Assembly (NCBI RefSeq): GCF_910594005.1
Contig: NC_057841.1
Location: 17,531,001-17,595,000, forward strand
Origin: Cervus elaphus
Taxonomy: Eukaryota; Chordata; Mammalia; Artiodactyla; Cervidae
Length of the DNA stretch: 64,000 nt
Direction: 5' to 3'
Below are positions 23,628 to 34,304 of this stretch, in pieces; position 1 is the stretch's first letter; each line of letters begins with the position of its first letter. A program made the translations under genes and the position numbers. Under the pieces are notes generated by a model. That model worked only from the letters and a program-made list of their open reading frames with translations. It had not been told where the DNA came from and ran no database searches.

Positions 23628-24677
23628 GTTCAGTTCAGTTCAGTTCAGTTCAGTCACTCAGTCGTGTCTGACTCTTTGCAACCCCATGAACCACAGCACA
23701 CCAGGCCTCCCCGTCCATCACCAATTCCCAGAGTTTCTCCAAATTCATGTCCATTGAGTCAGTGATGCCATCCAACTATCTCATCCTCTGTCGTCCCCTT
23801 CTCTTCCTGCCCTCAATCTTTGCCAGCATCAGGGTCTTTTCAAATGAGTCAGCTCTTCCCATCAGGTGGCCAAAGGATTGGCATTTCACCTTCAACACCA
23901 GCCCTTCCAGTGAACACTGAGGACTGATTTCCTTTAGGATGGACTGGTTGGATCTCCTTGCAGTCCAATGGACTCTCAAAAGTCTTCTCCAACACCACAG
24001 TTCAAAAGCATCAATTCTTTGGCATTCAGCTTTCTTTAGAGTCCAACTCTCCAATGAACATGCAGGACTGATCTCCTTTAGGATGGAATTTCATCAACAG
24101 GCTCTTTAGTTCTTCTTCACTTTCTGTCCTGTTGAAGCCTGGCTAGGAGAATTTTAAGCATTACTTTGCTAGGGTGTGAGTTGAGTGCACTGTGCGATAG
24201 TTTGAACATTCTTTGACATTGTCTTTCTTTGGTATTGGAATAAAAACTGACCTTTTCCAATCCTGTGGCCACTGCTGAGCTTCCCAAATTTGCTGTCATA
24301 TTGAGTGCAGCACTTTAGCTGCATCATTTTTTAAGATTTGAAAGAATTCAGCTGGAATTCCATTACCTCCACTAGCTTTGTAGTGATGCTTCCTAAGGCC
24401 CACTTGACTTCGCATTCCAGGATGTCTGGCTCCAGGTGAGTGATCACATCATTGTGCTTATCTGGGTCATGAAGATCTCTTTTGCATAGTTCTGTGTATT
24501 CTTGCCACCTCTTCTTTATATCTTCTACTTCTGTTAGGCACATACTGTTTCAGTCCTTTATTGTGCATATCTTTGCATGAAATGTTCCCTTGGTATCTCT
24601 AATTTTCTTGAAGAGATCTCTAGTCTTTCCCATTCTATTGTTTTCTTCTATTTATTTGTATTGATCACTGAGGAAGT
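23628..24677 (-). mobile_element. BovB LINE, internally deleted
   Basis: Reverse-orientation BovB with a long AGTTC tail (five units, about 23628-23655). The 3' part runs to about 24054. A jump then joins a repeated ggactgatctcctttaggat block to the reverse transcriptase region (about 24087-24125), removing the segment that encodes the catalytic box. The reverse transcriptase N-terminal region continues to about 24677. The element ends where an old minus-strand L1 begins. Confidence 0.9.
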
Positions 24678-24680
24678 GAT

Positions 24681-27497
24681 CAAATACATTCTGTTATGGC
24701 TGAGTAATATTACACTGTGTATATGCACCACAACTTCTTTATCCATTCATCTGTCAATGGATATCGCAGTTGCTTCCATGTTCTATGTATTGTAAAAAAT
24801 GCTGCAATGAACATTGGGATACATGTGTCTTTTTAAATTTTTGTTTCCTCAGGGTATATGTCTAGGAGTTGGATTGCTGGGTCATATGATAGTTTTATTC
24901 CTAGTTGGTTAAGGAATCTCCATACCATCTTCCACAGTGCCTGTATCAATTTAGCTTCCCACCAACAGTGCAAGAGGGTTCCCTTACCTCTGTACCCTCT
25001 CCAGCATTTATTTTGTTGATGTCTTCATTATGACCTTTCTGACTGGTGTTAGGTGATATCTCACTGTAGTTTTGATTTGTATTTCTCTAAAAATGAGTGA
25101 TGTTGGGCCTCTTTTCATGTGTTTATTAACCATCTGTATGTCTTCTTTGGAGAAATGTCTGTTTAGAGCTTTTCCCCACTTTTTTATTGAATTGTTTGCT
25201 TTCCTGGTATTAAGTTGTATGTATTGCTCATATATTTTGGAGAGTAATCCTTTGTCAGTTGTTTCATTTGCTATTATTTTCTTCCATTCTGAGGGTTATC
25301 TTTTCCCTTGTTTATAGTTTCCTTTGCTGTGCAAAAGCTTTTAAATTTACTTAGGTCCCACTTGCTTATTTTTGTGTTTATTTCCATTACTCTAGGAGGT
25401 AGGTTATAGAGGATCATGCTTTGATTTATGTCATCGAGTGTTCTGCCTATGTTTTCCTCTAAGAGTTTAATTTCTTCTGGTTTTACATTTAGATCTTTAA
25501 TCCATATTGAGTTTATCTTCATGTAAGTGTTAGGAAGTGTTCTAATTTTATTCTTTTACATGTAACTGTCCAGTTTTCCCAGCACCACTTATTGAAGAGG
25601 CTATCTCCTCTCCATTGTGTATTCTTGCCTCCTTTGTCAAAAATAAGGTACCCGTTGGTGCATGAGCTTATTTCTAGGATTTCTATCTTGTCCCATTGGT
25701 CTATATTTCTGTTTTGGTGCTAGTACCATACTGTCTTGATAAGTGTAGCTTTGTAGTATAATCTGAAGTCAGGAAGGTTGATTCCTCCAGCTCCATTCTT
25801 CTTTCTCAAGACTGCTTTGGCTATTTGGGGTTTGTTGTGTTTCCATATGAATTATGATTTTTTTTTTTATTCTAGCTCTGTGGAAAAAAAAAATCATTGG
25901 TAATTTGTTCGTGATTACATAGAATCTGTAGATTGTATTTGGTAGTATAGTAATTTTCACAATATTGATTCTTCCTACCCAGGAACATGGAATATCTCTC
26001 CATCTGTTTATGTCATCTTTGAATTCTTTCATCAGCGTCTTATAGTTTTCTGTATACAGTTCCTTTGTCTCCTTAGGTAGTTTTATTCCTAGATATTTCA
26101 TTCTTTTTGTTACAGTGGTGTAACAAAAGATTTCTTAATTTCTCTTTCTGATTTTTCATTGTTAGTATATAGGAGTGTAAGTGATTTTTGTGTATTGGTT
26201 TTGCTGATTAGCTCTAGTAATTTTCTGGTATTATCTTAAGGATTTTCTACATATAGTATCATGTCATCTGCAAACAATGAGAACTTTACTTCTTTTCCAA
26301 TTTGGATTCCTTTTACTTCTGTTTCTTCTCTGATTGCTGTGGCTAGGACTTCCAAAACTATGTTGTATAATAGTGATGAAAGTGGATGCACTTGTCTTGT
26401 TCCTGATCTTAGAATGAATGCTTTCAGTATTTCAGCATTGAGGAAAGTGTTCACTGTGGGCTTGTCATATATGGCCTTTACTGTGCTGAGGTAGGTTCCC
26501 TCTATGTCCATTTTTTGAAGAGTTTTAATCATAAATATGTGCTGAATTTTGTCAAAGGTTTTTTTTCTACATCTATTGAGATTATCATATGTTTTTTACC
26601 TTTCAATTTGTTAATATGGTGTATCAGATTGATTTGCATATATTGAAGAATCCTTGCATCCTTTGAATAAACCCCCCTTGATCATGGTATATGTGCTTTT
26701 TAATGTGTTGTTGAATTCTGATGTCTTGAATTTTGCATCTATGTTCATCAGTGATATTGGCCTGTAGTTTTCTCTTCTTATGTTGTGTTTGGTTTTGTTA
26801 TAAGGGTGATGGTTATCTTGTAGAATGACATTATAAGTGTTCTTTACTCTTCAGTTTTTTGAAAGTGTTTTAGAAGGATAGGTATTAACTCTTTTCTAAA
26901 TGTTTAATAGAATTCATCAGTGAAGCCGTCTGGTCCTGGGCTTTTGTTTTCGACAGATTTTAGATCACAGTTTTTATTTCAGTGCTTGTAATTGGGTTGT
27001 ACATAATTTCTATTTTTTCCCTGGTTCAGTCTTGGAAGACCAAACTTTTCTAGAAATCTGTCAATTTTGTTCAGCTATCCATTTATTGACATATATTTGC
27101 TCATAATAGTCTCATAATCCTTTGTATTTCTGCATTGTTTGTTGTAACCTCTCCTTTTTCATTTCTAATTTCTTTGATTTGATTCTTCTCTTTTTTCTTA
27201 TTGAGTCTGGCTAAACTTTTATAAATTTTGTTTATCTTCTCAAAGAACCAGCTTTTAGTTTTATTAATCTTTACTATTGTTTCTTTCATTTCTTTGTCAT
27301 GTATTTCTACCCTGATCTTTATGATTTTTCCTTCTGCTAATTTTGGTATTTCGTTGTTCTTCTTCTTCTTCTTTATCCCATTGTTTTAGGTGTAAAGTTA
27401 GGTTGTCTATTCAATGTTTTTCTTGTTTCTTGAGGTAGGATTGTATTGCTATAAACTTCCCTCTTAGAACTGCTTTTGCTGCATACCATATGCTTTC
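24681..27497 (-). mobile_element. Old L1, 3' half (host of the L1-A insertion)
   Basis: This is the C-terminal two thirds of an old L1 ORF2 in reverse. The cggctgagtaatatt-type block near the ORF2 end is at 24700, the catalytic FADD box is readable in reverse near 26260-26275, and coding pieces survive as minus frames 26532-26236, 26101-25769 and 27289-27101. It breaks off at 27497 exactly where the T-run of L1-A begins, and resumes beyond L1-A at 33388. The 3'UTR is missing, cut off at the BovB border. Confidence 0.9.
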
Positions 27498-27539
27498 TTT
27501 TTTTTTTTTTTTTTTTTCAGTATTCTTTTTTTTTTTTTT

Positions 27540-27835
27540 AAATTTTTTGTCATACATTGATATGAATCAGCCATAGATTTACACGTATTCCCCATCCCGA
27601 TCCCCCCTCCCACCTCCCTCTCCACCCGATTCCTCTGGGTCTTCCCAGTGCACCAGGCCCGAGCACTTGTCTCATGCATCCCACCTGGGCTGGTGATCTG
27701 TTTCACCATAGATAGTATACATGCTGTTCTTTTGAAATATCCCACCCTCACATTCTCCCACAGAGTTCAAAAGTCTGTTCTGTATTTCTGTGTCTCTTTT
27801 TCTGTTTTGCATATAGGGTTATCGTTACCATCTTT
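27540..27835 (-). other. L1-A 3'UTR with G-rich tract; AATAAA region deleted
   Basis: The 3'UTR follows the ORF2 stop. Positions 27590-27618 hold C-runs on the plus strand, that is, a G-run tract in element sense able to form a G-quadruplex, as in other mammalian L1 3'UTRs. Compared with L1-B, about 42 nt between two A-rich stretches are missing just before the A-tail. The missing piece includes the AATAAA signal that L1-B has at 50194-50199. Confidence 0.8.
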
Positions 27836-30800
27836 CTAAATTCCATATATATGTGTTATTATGCTGTATTGGTCTTTATCTTTCTGGCTTACTTTACTCT
27901 GTATAAGGGGCTCCAGTTTCATCCATCTCATTAGGACTGATTCAAATGAATTCTTTTTAACGGCTGAGTAATATTCCATGGTGTATATGTACCACAGCTT
28001 CCTTATCCATTCGTCTGCTGATGGGCATCTAGGTTGCTTCCATGTCCTGGCTATTATAAACAGTGCTGCGATGAACATTGGGGTGCACGTGTCTCTTTCA
28101 GATCTGGTTTCCTCAGTGTGTATGCCCAGAAGTGGGATTGCTGGGTCATATGGCAGTTCTATTTCCAGTTTTTTAAGAAATCTCCACACTGTTCTCCATA
28201 GCGGCTGTACTAGTTTGCATTCCCACCAACAGTGTAAGAGGGTTCCCTTTTCTCCACACCCTCTCCAGCATTTATTGCTTGTAGACTTTTGGATAGCAGC
28301 CATCCTGACTGGCATGTAATGGTACCTCATTGTGGTTTTGATTTGCATTTCTCTAATAATGAGTGATGTTGAGCATCTTTTCATGTGTTTGTTAGCCATC
28401 TGTATGTCTTCTTTGGAGAAATGTCTGTTTAGTTCTTTGGCCCATTTTTTGATTGGGTCATTTATTTTTCTGGAATTGAGCTGCACGAGTTGCTTGTATA
28501 TTTTTGAGATTAATCCTTTGTCTGTTTCTTCATTTGCTATTATTTTCTCCCAATCTGAGGGCTGTCTTTTCACCTTACTTATAGTTTCCTTTGTAGTGCA
28601 AAAGCTTTTAAGTTTCATTAGGTCCCATTTGTTTAGTTTTGCTTTTATTTCCAATATTCTGGGAGGTGGGTCATAGAGGATCCTGCTGTGATTTATGTCG
28701 GAGAGTGGTTTGCCTATGTTCTCCTCTAGGAGTTTTATAGTTTCTGGTCTTACATTTAGATCTTTAATCCATTTTGAGTTTATTTTTGTGTATGGTGTTA
28801 GAAAGTGTTCTAGTTTCATTCTTTTACAAGTGGTTGACCAGTTTTCCCAGCACCACTTGTTAAAGAGGTTGTCTTTTTTCCATTGTATATCCTTGCCTCC
28901 TTTGTCAAAGATAAGGTGTCCATAGGTCCGTGGATTTATCTCTGGGCTTTCTATTCTGTTCCATTGATCTATATTTCTGTCTTTGTGCCAGTACCATACT
29001 GTCTTGATGACTGTGGCTTTGTAGTAGAGTCTGAAGTCAGGCAGGTTGATTCCTCCAGTTCCATTCTTCTTTCTCAAGATTACTTTGGCTATTCGAGGTT
29101 TTTTGTATTTCCATACAAATTGTGAAATTATTTGTTCTAGTTCTGTGAAAAATACCATTGGTAACTTGATAGGGATTGCATTGAATCTATAGATTGCTTT
29201 GGGTAGAATAGCCATTTTGACAATATTGATTCTTCCAATCCATGAACACGGTATGTTTCTCCATCTGTTTGTGTCCTCTTTGATTTCTTTCATCAGTGTT
29301 TTATAGTTTTCTATGTATAGGTCTTTTGTTTCTTTAGGTAGATATACTCCTAAGTATTTTATTCTTTTTGTTGCAATGGTGAATGGTATTGTTTCTTTAA
29401 TTTCTCTTTCTGTTTTTTCATTGTTAGTATAAAGGAATGCAAGGGATTTCTGTGTGTTAATTTTATATCCTGCAACTTTACTATATTCATTGATTAGCTC
29501 TAGTAATTTTCTGGTAGAGTCTTTAGGGTTTTCTATGTAGAGGATCATGTCATCTGCAAACAGTGAGAGTTTCACTTCTTCTTTTCCTATCTGGATTCCT
29601 TTTACTTCTTTTTCTGCTCTGATTGCTGTGGCCAAAACTTCCAACACTATGTTGAATAGTAGTGGTGAGAGTGGGCACCCTTGTCTTGTTCCTGATTTCA
29701 GGGGAAACGCTTTCAATTTTTCACCATTGAGGGTGATGCTTGCTGTGGGTTTGTCATATATAGCTTTTATTATGTTGAGGTATGTTCCTTCTATTCCTGC
29801 TTTTTGGAGAGTTTTAATCATAAATGAGTGTTGAATTTTGTCAAAGGCTTTCTCTGCATCTATTGAGATAATCATATGGTTTTTATCTTTCAATTTGTTA
29901 ATGTGGTGTATTACATTGATTGATTTGCGGATATTAAAGAATCCTTGCATTCCTGGGATAAAGCCCACTTGGTCGTGGTGTATGATTCTTTTAATATGTT
30001 GTTGGATTCTGTTTGCTAGAATTTTGTTAAGGATTTTTGCATCTATGTTCATCAGTGATATTGGCCTGTAGTTTTCTTTTTTTGTGGCATCTTTGTCTGG
30101 TTTTGGAATTAGGGTGATGGTGGCCTCATAGAATGAGTTTGGAAGCTTACCTTCCTCTGCAATTTTCTGGAAGAGTTTGAGTAAGATGGGTGTTAGCTCT
30201 TCTCTAAATGTTTGGTAGAATTCAGCTGTGAAGCCATCTGGTCCTGGGCTTTTGTTTGCTGGAAGATTTTTGATGACAGTTTCGATTTCCTTGCTTGTGA
30301 TGGGTCTGTTAAGATCTTCTATTTCTTCCTGGTTCAGTTTTGGAAAGTTATACTTTTCTAAGAATTTGTCCATTTCATCCAAGTTGTCCATTTTATTGGC
30401 ATAGAGCTGCTGGTAGTAGTCTCTTATGATCCTTTGTATTTCAGTGTTGTCTGTTGTGATCTCTCCATTTTCATTTCTAATTTTGTTAATTTGGTTCTTC
30501 TCTCTTTGTTTCTTAATGAGTCTTGCTAATGGCTTGTCAATTTTGTTTATTTTTTCAAAAAACCAGCTTTTAGCTTTGTTGATTTTTGCTATGGTCTCTT
30601 TAGTTTCTTTTGCATTTATTTCTGCCCTGATTTTTAAGATTTCTTTCCTTCTGCTAACCCTGGGGTTCTTCATTTCTTCCTTCTCTAGTTGCTTTAGGTG
30701 TAGAGTTAGGTTATTTATTTGGTTTTTTTCTTGTTTCTTGATGTAAGCCTGTAATGCTATGAACCTTCCCCTTAGCACTGCTTTTACAGTGTCCCATAGG

Positions 30801-31654
30801 TTTTGGGTTGTTGTGTTTTCATTTTCATTCATTTCTATACATATTTTGATTTCTTTTTTGATTTCTTCTATGATTTGTTGGTTATTCAGAAGCCTGTTAT
30901 TTAGCCTCCATATGTTTGCATTTTTAACAATTTTTTTCCTGTAATTGAGATCTAATCTTACTGCACTGTGGTCAGAAAAGATGACTGGAATGATTTCAAT
31001 TTTTTTGAATTTTCCAAGACCAGATTTATGGCCCAGGATGTGATCTATTCTGGAGAAGTTTCCGTGTGCACTTGAGAAAAAGGTGAAGTTGATTGTTTTG
31101 GGGTGAAATGTCCTATAGATATCAATTAGGTCTAGCTGGTCCATTGTGTCATTCAAGGTTTGTGTTTCCTTGTTAATTTTCTGTTTAGTTGATCTATCCA
31201 TAGTTGTGAGTGGGGTATTAAAGTCTCCCACTATTAGTGTGTTACTATTAATTTCCTCTTTCATACTCGTTAGTGTTTGCCATACATATTGTGGTGCTCC
31301 TATGTTGGGTGCATATATATTTATAATTGTTATATCTTCTTCTTGGATTGATCCTTTGATCATTATATAGTGGCCTTCTTTGTCTCTTTTCACATCCTTT
31401 ATTTGAAAGTCTATTTCATCTGATATGAGTATTGCGACTCCTGCTTTCTTTTGGTCTCCGTTTGCATGGAATATTTTTTTCCAGCCCTTCACTTTTAGTC
31501 TGTATGTGTCTCTTGTTTTGAGGTGGGTCTCTTGTAGACAGCATATATAGGGGTCTTGTTTTTGTATCCATTCAGCCAATCTTTGTCTTTTGGTTGGGGC
31601 ATTCAACCCATTTACATTTAAGGTAATTATTGATAGGTATGGTCCCGTTGCCAT
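27836..31654 (-). CDS. L1-A ORF2p, endonuclease and reverse transcriptase, intact
   Basis: ORF2p nicks target DNA and reverse-transcribes L1 RNA at the nick (target-primed reverse transcription). The frame is open for 1272 residues, the same length as in L1-B. Visible parts: an N-terminal APE-type endonuclease (residues 1-235) with QETH (E42) and SDH (227-229); the reverse transcriptase with the FADD box at residues 699-702 (29560-29549); and a C-terminal Cys/His motif (C1129, C1133, H1141, C1146). By eye, about 34 residues differ from L1-B ORF2. All key residues are kept. A Trp replaces Arg in the QYVxQT block of the endonuclease, which I have not seen in the other copies here. Translation would need a transcript, and the native promoter is missing. 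Confidence 0.95.
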   Translation of the reverse strand: MATGPYLSIITLNVNGLNAPTKRQRLAEWIQKQDPYICCLQETHLKTRDTYRLKVKGWKKIFHANGDQKKAGVAILISDEIDFQIKDVKRDKEGHYIMIKGSIQEEDITIINIYAPNIGAPQYVWQTLTSMKEEINSNTLIVGDFNTPLTTMDRSTKQKINKETQTLNDTMDQLDLIDIYRTFHPKTINFTFFSSAHGNFSRIDHILGHKSGLGKFKKIEIIPVIFSDHSAVRLDLNYRKKIVKNANIWRLNNRLLNNQQIIEEIKKEIKICIEMNENENTTTQNLWDTVKAVLRGRFIALQAYIKKQEKNQINNLTLHLKQLEKEEMKNPRVSRRKEILKIRAEINAKETKETIAKINKAKSWFFEKINKIDKPLARLIKKQREKNQINKIRNENGEITTDNTEIQRIIRDYYQQLYANKMDNLDEMDKFLEKYNFPKLNQEEIEDLNRPITSKEIETVIKNLPANKSPGPDGFTAEFYQTFREELTPILLKLFQKIAEEGKLPNSFYEATITLIPKPDKDATKKENYRPISLMNIDAKILNKILANRIQQHIKRIIHHDQVGFIPGMQGFFNIRKSINVIHHINKLKDKNHMIISIDAEKAFDKIQHSFMIKTLQKAGIEGTYLNIIKAIYDKPTASITLNGEKLKAFPLKSGTRQGCPLSPLLFNIVLEVLATAIRAEKEVKGIQIGKEEVKLSLFADDMILYIENPKDSTRKLLELINEYSKVAGYKINTQKSLAFLYTNNEKTEREIKETIPFTIATKRIKYLGVYLPKETKDLYIENYKTLMKEIKEDTNRWRNIPCSWIGRINIVKMAILPKAIYRFNAIPIKLPMVFFTELEQIISQFVWKYKKPRIAKVILRKKNGTGGINLPDFRLYYKATVIKTVWYWHKDRNIDQWNRIESPEINPRTYGHLIFDKGGKDIQWKKDNLFNKWCWENWSTTCKRMKLEHFLTPYTKINSKWIKDLNVRPETIKLLEENIGKPLSDINHSRILYDPPPRILEIKAKLNKWDLMKLKSFCTTKETISKVKRQPSDWEKIIANEETDKGLISKIYKQLVQLNSRKINDPIKKWAKELNRHFSKEDIQMANKHMKRCSTSLIIREMQIKTTMRYHYMPVRMAAIQKSTSNKCWRGCGEKGTLLHCWWECKLVQPLWRTVWRFLKKLEIELPYDPAIPLLGIHTEETRSERDTCTPMFIAALFIIARTWKQPRCPSADEWIRKLWYIYTMEYYSAVKKNSFESVLMRWMKLEPLIQSKVSQKDKDQYSIITHIYGI

Positions 31655-31705
31655 TTACTTTGTTGTTTTGGGTTCACGTTTATACAACCTTTCTGCATTT
31701 CCTGT

Positions 31706-32632
31706 CTAGAAAAGATCCTTTAGCATTTGTTGAAGAGCTGGTTTGGTGGTGCTGAATTCTCTCAGCTTTTGCTTATCTGTAAAACTTTTGAATTCTCCTT
31801 CATATCTGAATGAGATCCTTGCTGGATACAGTAATCTAGGTTGTAGGTTATTCTCTTTCATTACTTTCAGTACGTCCTGCCGTTCCCTTCTGGCCTGGAG
31901 GGTTTCTATTGATAGATCAGCTGTTATCCTTATGGGAATCCCTTTGTGTGTTATTTGTTGTTTCTCCCTTGCTGCTTTTAATATTTGTTCTTTGTGTTTG
32001 ATCTTTGTTAATTTGATTAATATGTGTCTTGGGGTGTTTCGCCTTGGGTTTATCCTGTTTGGGACTCTCTGGGCTTCTTGGACTTGGGTGGCTATTTCCT
32101 TCCCCATTTTAGGGAAGTTTTCAGCTATTATCTCCTCAAGTATTTTCTCATGACCTTTCTTTTTGTCTTCTTCTTCTGGAACTCCTATGATTCGAATGTT
32201 GGGGTGTTTCACATTGTCCCAGAGGTCCCTGAGGTTGTCCTCATTTCTTTTGATCCTTTTTTCTTTTTTCCTCTCTGCTTCATTTATTTCCACCATTTTA
32301 TCTTCTACCTCACTTATCCTATCTTCTGCTTCCGTTAGTCTACTCTTGGTTCCCTCCAAAGTGTTTTTGATCTCATTCATTGCATTATTCATTTTTAATT
32401 GACTCTTTTTTATTTCTTCTAGGTCTTTGTTAAACATTTCTTGCATCTTTTCAATCCTTGTCTCCAGGCTATTTATCTGTAACTCCATTTTGTTTTCAAG
32501 ATTTTGGATCTTTTTTATTATCATTATTTTAAATTCTTTTTCAGGTAGATTCCCTATCTCCTCCTCTTTTGTTTGACTTGGTGGGCATTTTTCATGTTCC
32601 TTTACCTGTTGGGTATTTCTTTGCCTCTTCAT
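31706..32632 (-). CDS. L1-A ORF1p, RNA-binding coiled-coil protein, intact
   Basis: ORF1p trimerises and coats L1 RNA as a nucleic-acid chaperone. The 308-residue frame is complete. Visible parts: a charged N-terminus; a heptad-rich coiled coil at about residues 40-130; an RRM-like domain from about 140 to 230 with the IRIIGVPEE block; and a C-terminal domain with the YPARISF block (269-275). I count 13 differences from L1-B ORF1p (about 96% identity). The start is chosen because it aligns with ORF1 of L1-B and L1-C. ORF2 starts 51 nt downstream on the same strand, the usual L1 dicistronic layout. Confidence 0.95.
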   Translation of the reverse strand: MKRQRNTQQVKEHEKCPPSQTKEEEIGNLPEKEFKIMIIKKIQNLENKMELQINSLETRIEKMQEMFNKDLEEIKKSQLKMNNAMNEIKNTLEGTKSRLTEAEDRISEVEDKMVEINEAERKKEKRIKRNEDNLRDLWDNVKHPNIRIIGVPEEEDKKKGHEKILEEIIAENFPKMGKEIATQVQEAQRVPNRINPRRNTPRHILIKLTKIKHKEQILKAAREKQQITHKGIPIRITADLSIETLQARRERQDVLKVMKENNLQPRLLYPARISFRYEGEFKSFTDKQKLREFSTTKPALQQMLKDLF

Positions 32633-33387
32633 CTTGTTTAGATTGCTGTGTCTGGAGTGGGCTTTCTGTATTCTGGAGGTCTGTGGTTACTTTTTATTGT
32701 GGACGGTTTACCCAGTGGGTGGGGTTAGACGATTGGCTTGTCAAGGTTTCCTGGTTAGGGAAGCTTGCGTCAGTGTTCTGGTGCGTGGAACTTGATTTCT
32801 TCTCTTTGGAGAGCAATGGAGTGCCCAGTAATGAGTTTTGAGATGGGTCTATGTGTTAGGTGTGACCTTGGGCCGCCTGTATGTTGATGTTCAGGGCTAT
32901 GTTCCTGCGTTGCTGGAGAATTTGCGTGGTATGTCTTGCTCTAAAACTTATTGGCTCTTGGGTGGTGGTTGGTTTCAGTGTAGGTATGGAGGCTTTTGGC
33001 CGGTCACTTATTACTTAAAGTTTCATGTAGTCAGGAGTTTTCTGGTGTTCTCAGGTTTTGGGCTTAAGTCTCCTGCCTCTGGATTTTAGTTTTATTCTTC
33101 CTGTAGCCTCAGGACTTCTCCAACTATACAGCACTGATAAGAAAACTTCTAGGTTAATGGCGAAAAGATTCTCCCCCGTTAGGGACACCCAGAGAGGTTC
33201 ACAGAGTTACATGAAGAAGAGGAGAGGGAGGAGGGAGATAGAGATGAGCAGGAGGAGAAAAAGGGGGACTCAAGAGGAGAGAGACAGATCTACGCAGCTG
33301 TCTGTTCCCAGAGTGTTCTCCGTAGCCCAGTCACCTACAAAGATTCACAGAATTGGATTGGGAAGAGAAGGGGAAAGGAGGAAATAG
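32633..33387 (-). other. L1-A truncated 5'UTR
   Basis: About 755 bp of 5'UTR are present, matching L1-B 44315-45069. The match stops inside the aggaggaaatag block; the intact copies continue with aggtgttctgaggtag. It lacks the element's promoter end. Confidence 0.9.
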
Positions 33388-34240
33388 TTGTCATGTTTTC
33401 ATTGTCATTTGTTTCTAGGAATCTTTTAAAATTTCCCTTTTGTTTTCTTCAGTAACCTGTTCATCATTTAGAAACATATTGTTTAATCTCCATGTGTTTG
33501 TGTTTTTTACATTTTCTGTCTTGTAATTGATATCTAGTCTCATAGCATTGTGATCAGAAAAGATGTTTGATGTGATTTCAGTTTTGTTAAATTTACTGAG
33601 GTTTCCATTGGGACCCAAGATATGGTCTATCCTGGAGAATATCCCATGTGCACTTGTGTATTCTTCTGCATTTGAATGAAATGTCCTGAAGATATCAATG
33701 AGATTCATATCTAATCTACCCTATCATCTGATCTAATATATCATTTAAGACTTGTGTTTTCTTTTGTTTTCTGTTTTTATCATCTATCCTTTGGTGTAAG
33801 TGGGGTATTAACGTCTCCTACTATTATTGTGTTTTGTCAATTTCTCCCTTTATGTCTATTAGTGTTTGTCTTTTTGTATTGAGTTGCTCCTATGTTGGGT
33901 GCATAGATATTTATAATTTTTATGTATTCTTCTTGGATTGATTCCTTGATCATTATGTAGCGTCCTTCCTTATCTCTTGTAACATTCTTTATTTAAGGCC
34001 TATTTTGTCTGACATGAGAATTGCTACTCCAGCTTACTTTTGCTTTCCTTTGCATGGAATATATTTTTCCATCCTCCCACTTTCTGTTTATATGTGCTTT
34101 TAGGTCTGAAGTGGTTTTCTTGCAGAGGACATATATATGGATCTTATTTTTTGTATACATTTGCTAGCCTATGTCTTTTGGTTGGGGTATTTAATCCATT
34201 TACATTTAACATAATTATTGATATACATGTTCCTATTGCA
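33388..34240 (-). pseudogene. Old L1 ORF2 endonuclease remnant
   Basis: The N-terminal endonuclease part of the host L1 ORF2. A 97-residue open piece (33708-33415) keeps the SRIDHILG block and an SDH-like block as SDHNA, next to frameshifts elsewhere. The start region aligns with the L1-A ORF2 start at about 34200-34240. Confidence 0.85.
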
Positions 34241-34304
34241 ATTTTCTTAATTGTTTGGTGTTTGTTTTTTGTAGATCTTTTTCTTCTCTTGTACTTTCTT
34301 ACTA

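Larger units (their letters stand above)
27498..33387 (-). mobile_element. L1-A: young L1 (L1-BT type), 5'UTR truncated, both ORFs intact
   Basis: A young L1 in reverse sits inside an old L1 ORF2. From right to left it has about 755 bp of 5'UTR, intact ORF1 (32632-31706), a 51-nt spacer, intact ORF2 (31654-27836), a 3'UTR with a G-rich tract, and an A-tail interrupted by GAATACTG. Compared with L1-B it lacks about the first 1.7 kb of 5'UTR, including the YY1 start and CpG-rich part, so it should have no promoter of its own. Its ORFs are roughly 96-97% identical to those of L1-B. I found no target-site duplication; the old L1 simply resumes at 33388. Confidence 0.95.

Noticed and set aside
27978..31370. 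Chain of plus-strand open frames opposite L1-A ORF2
   Set aside because: Shadow frames of ORF2; the same set appears opposite L1-B ORF2.
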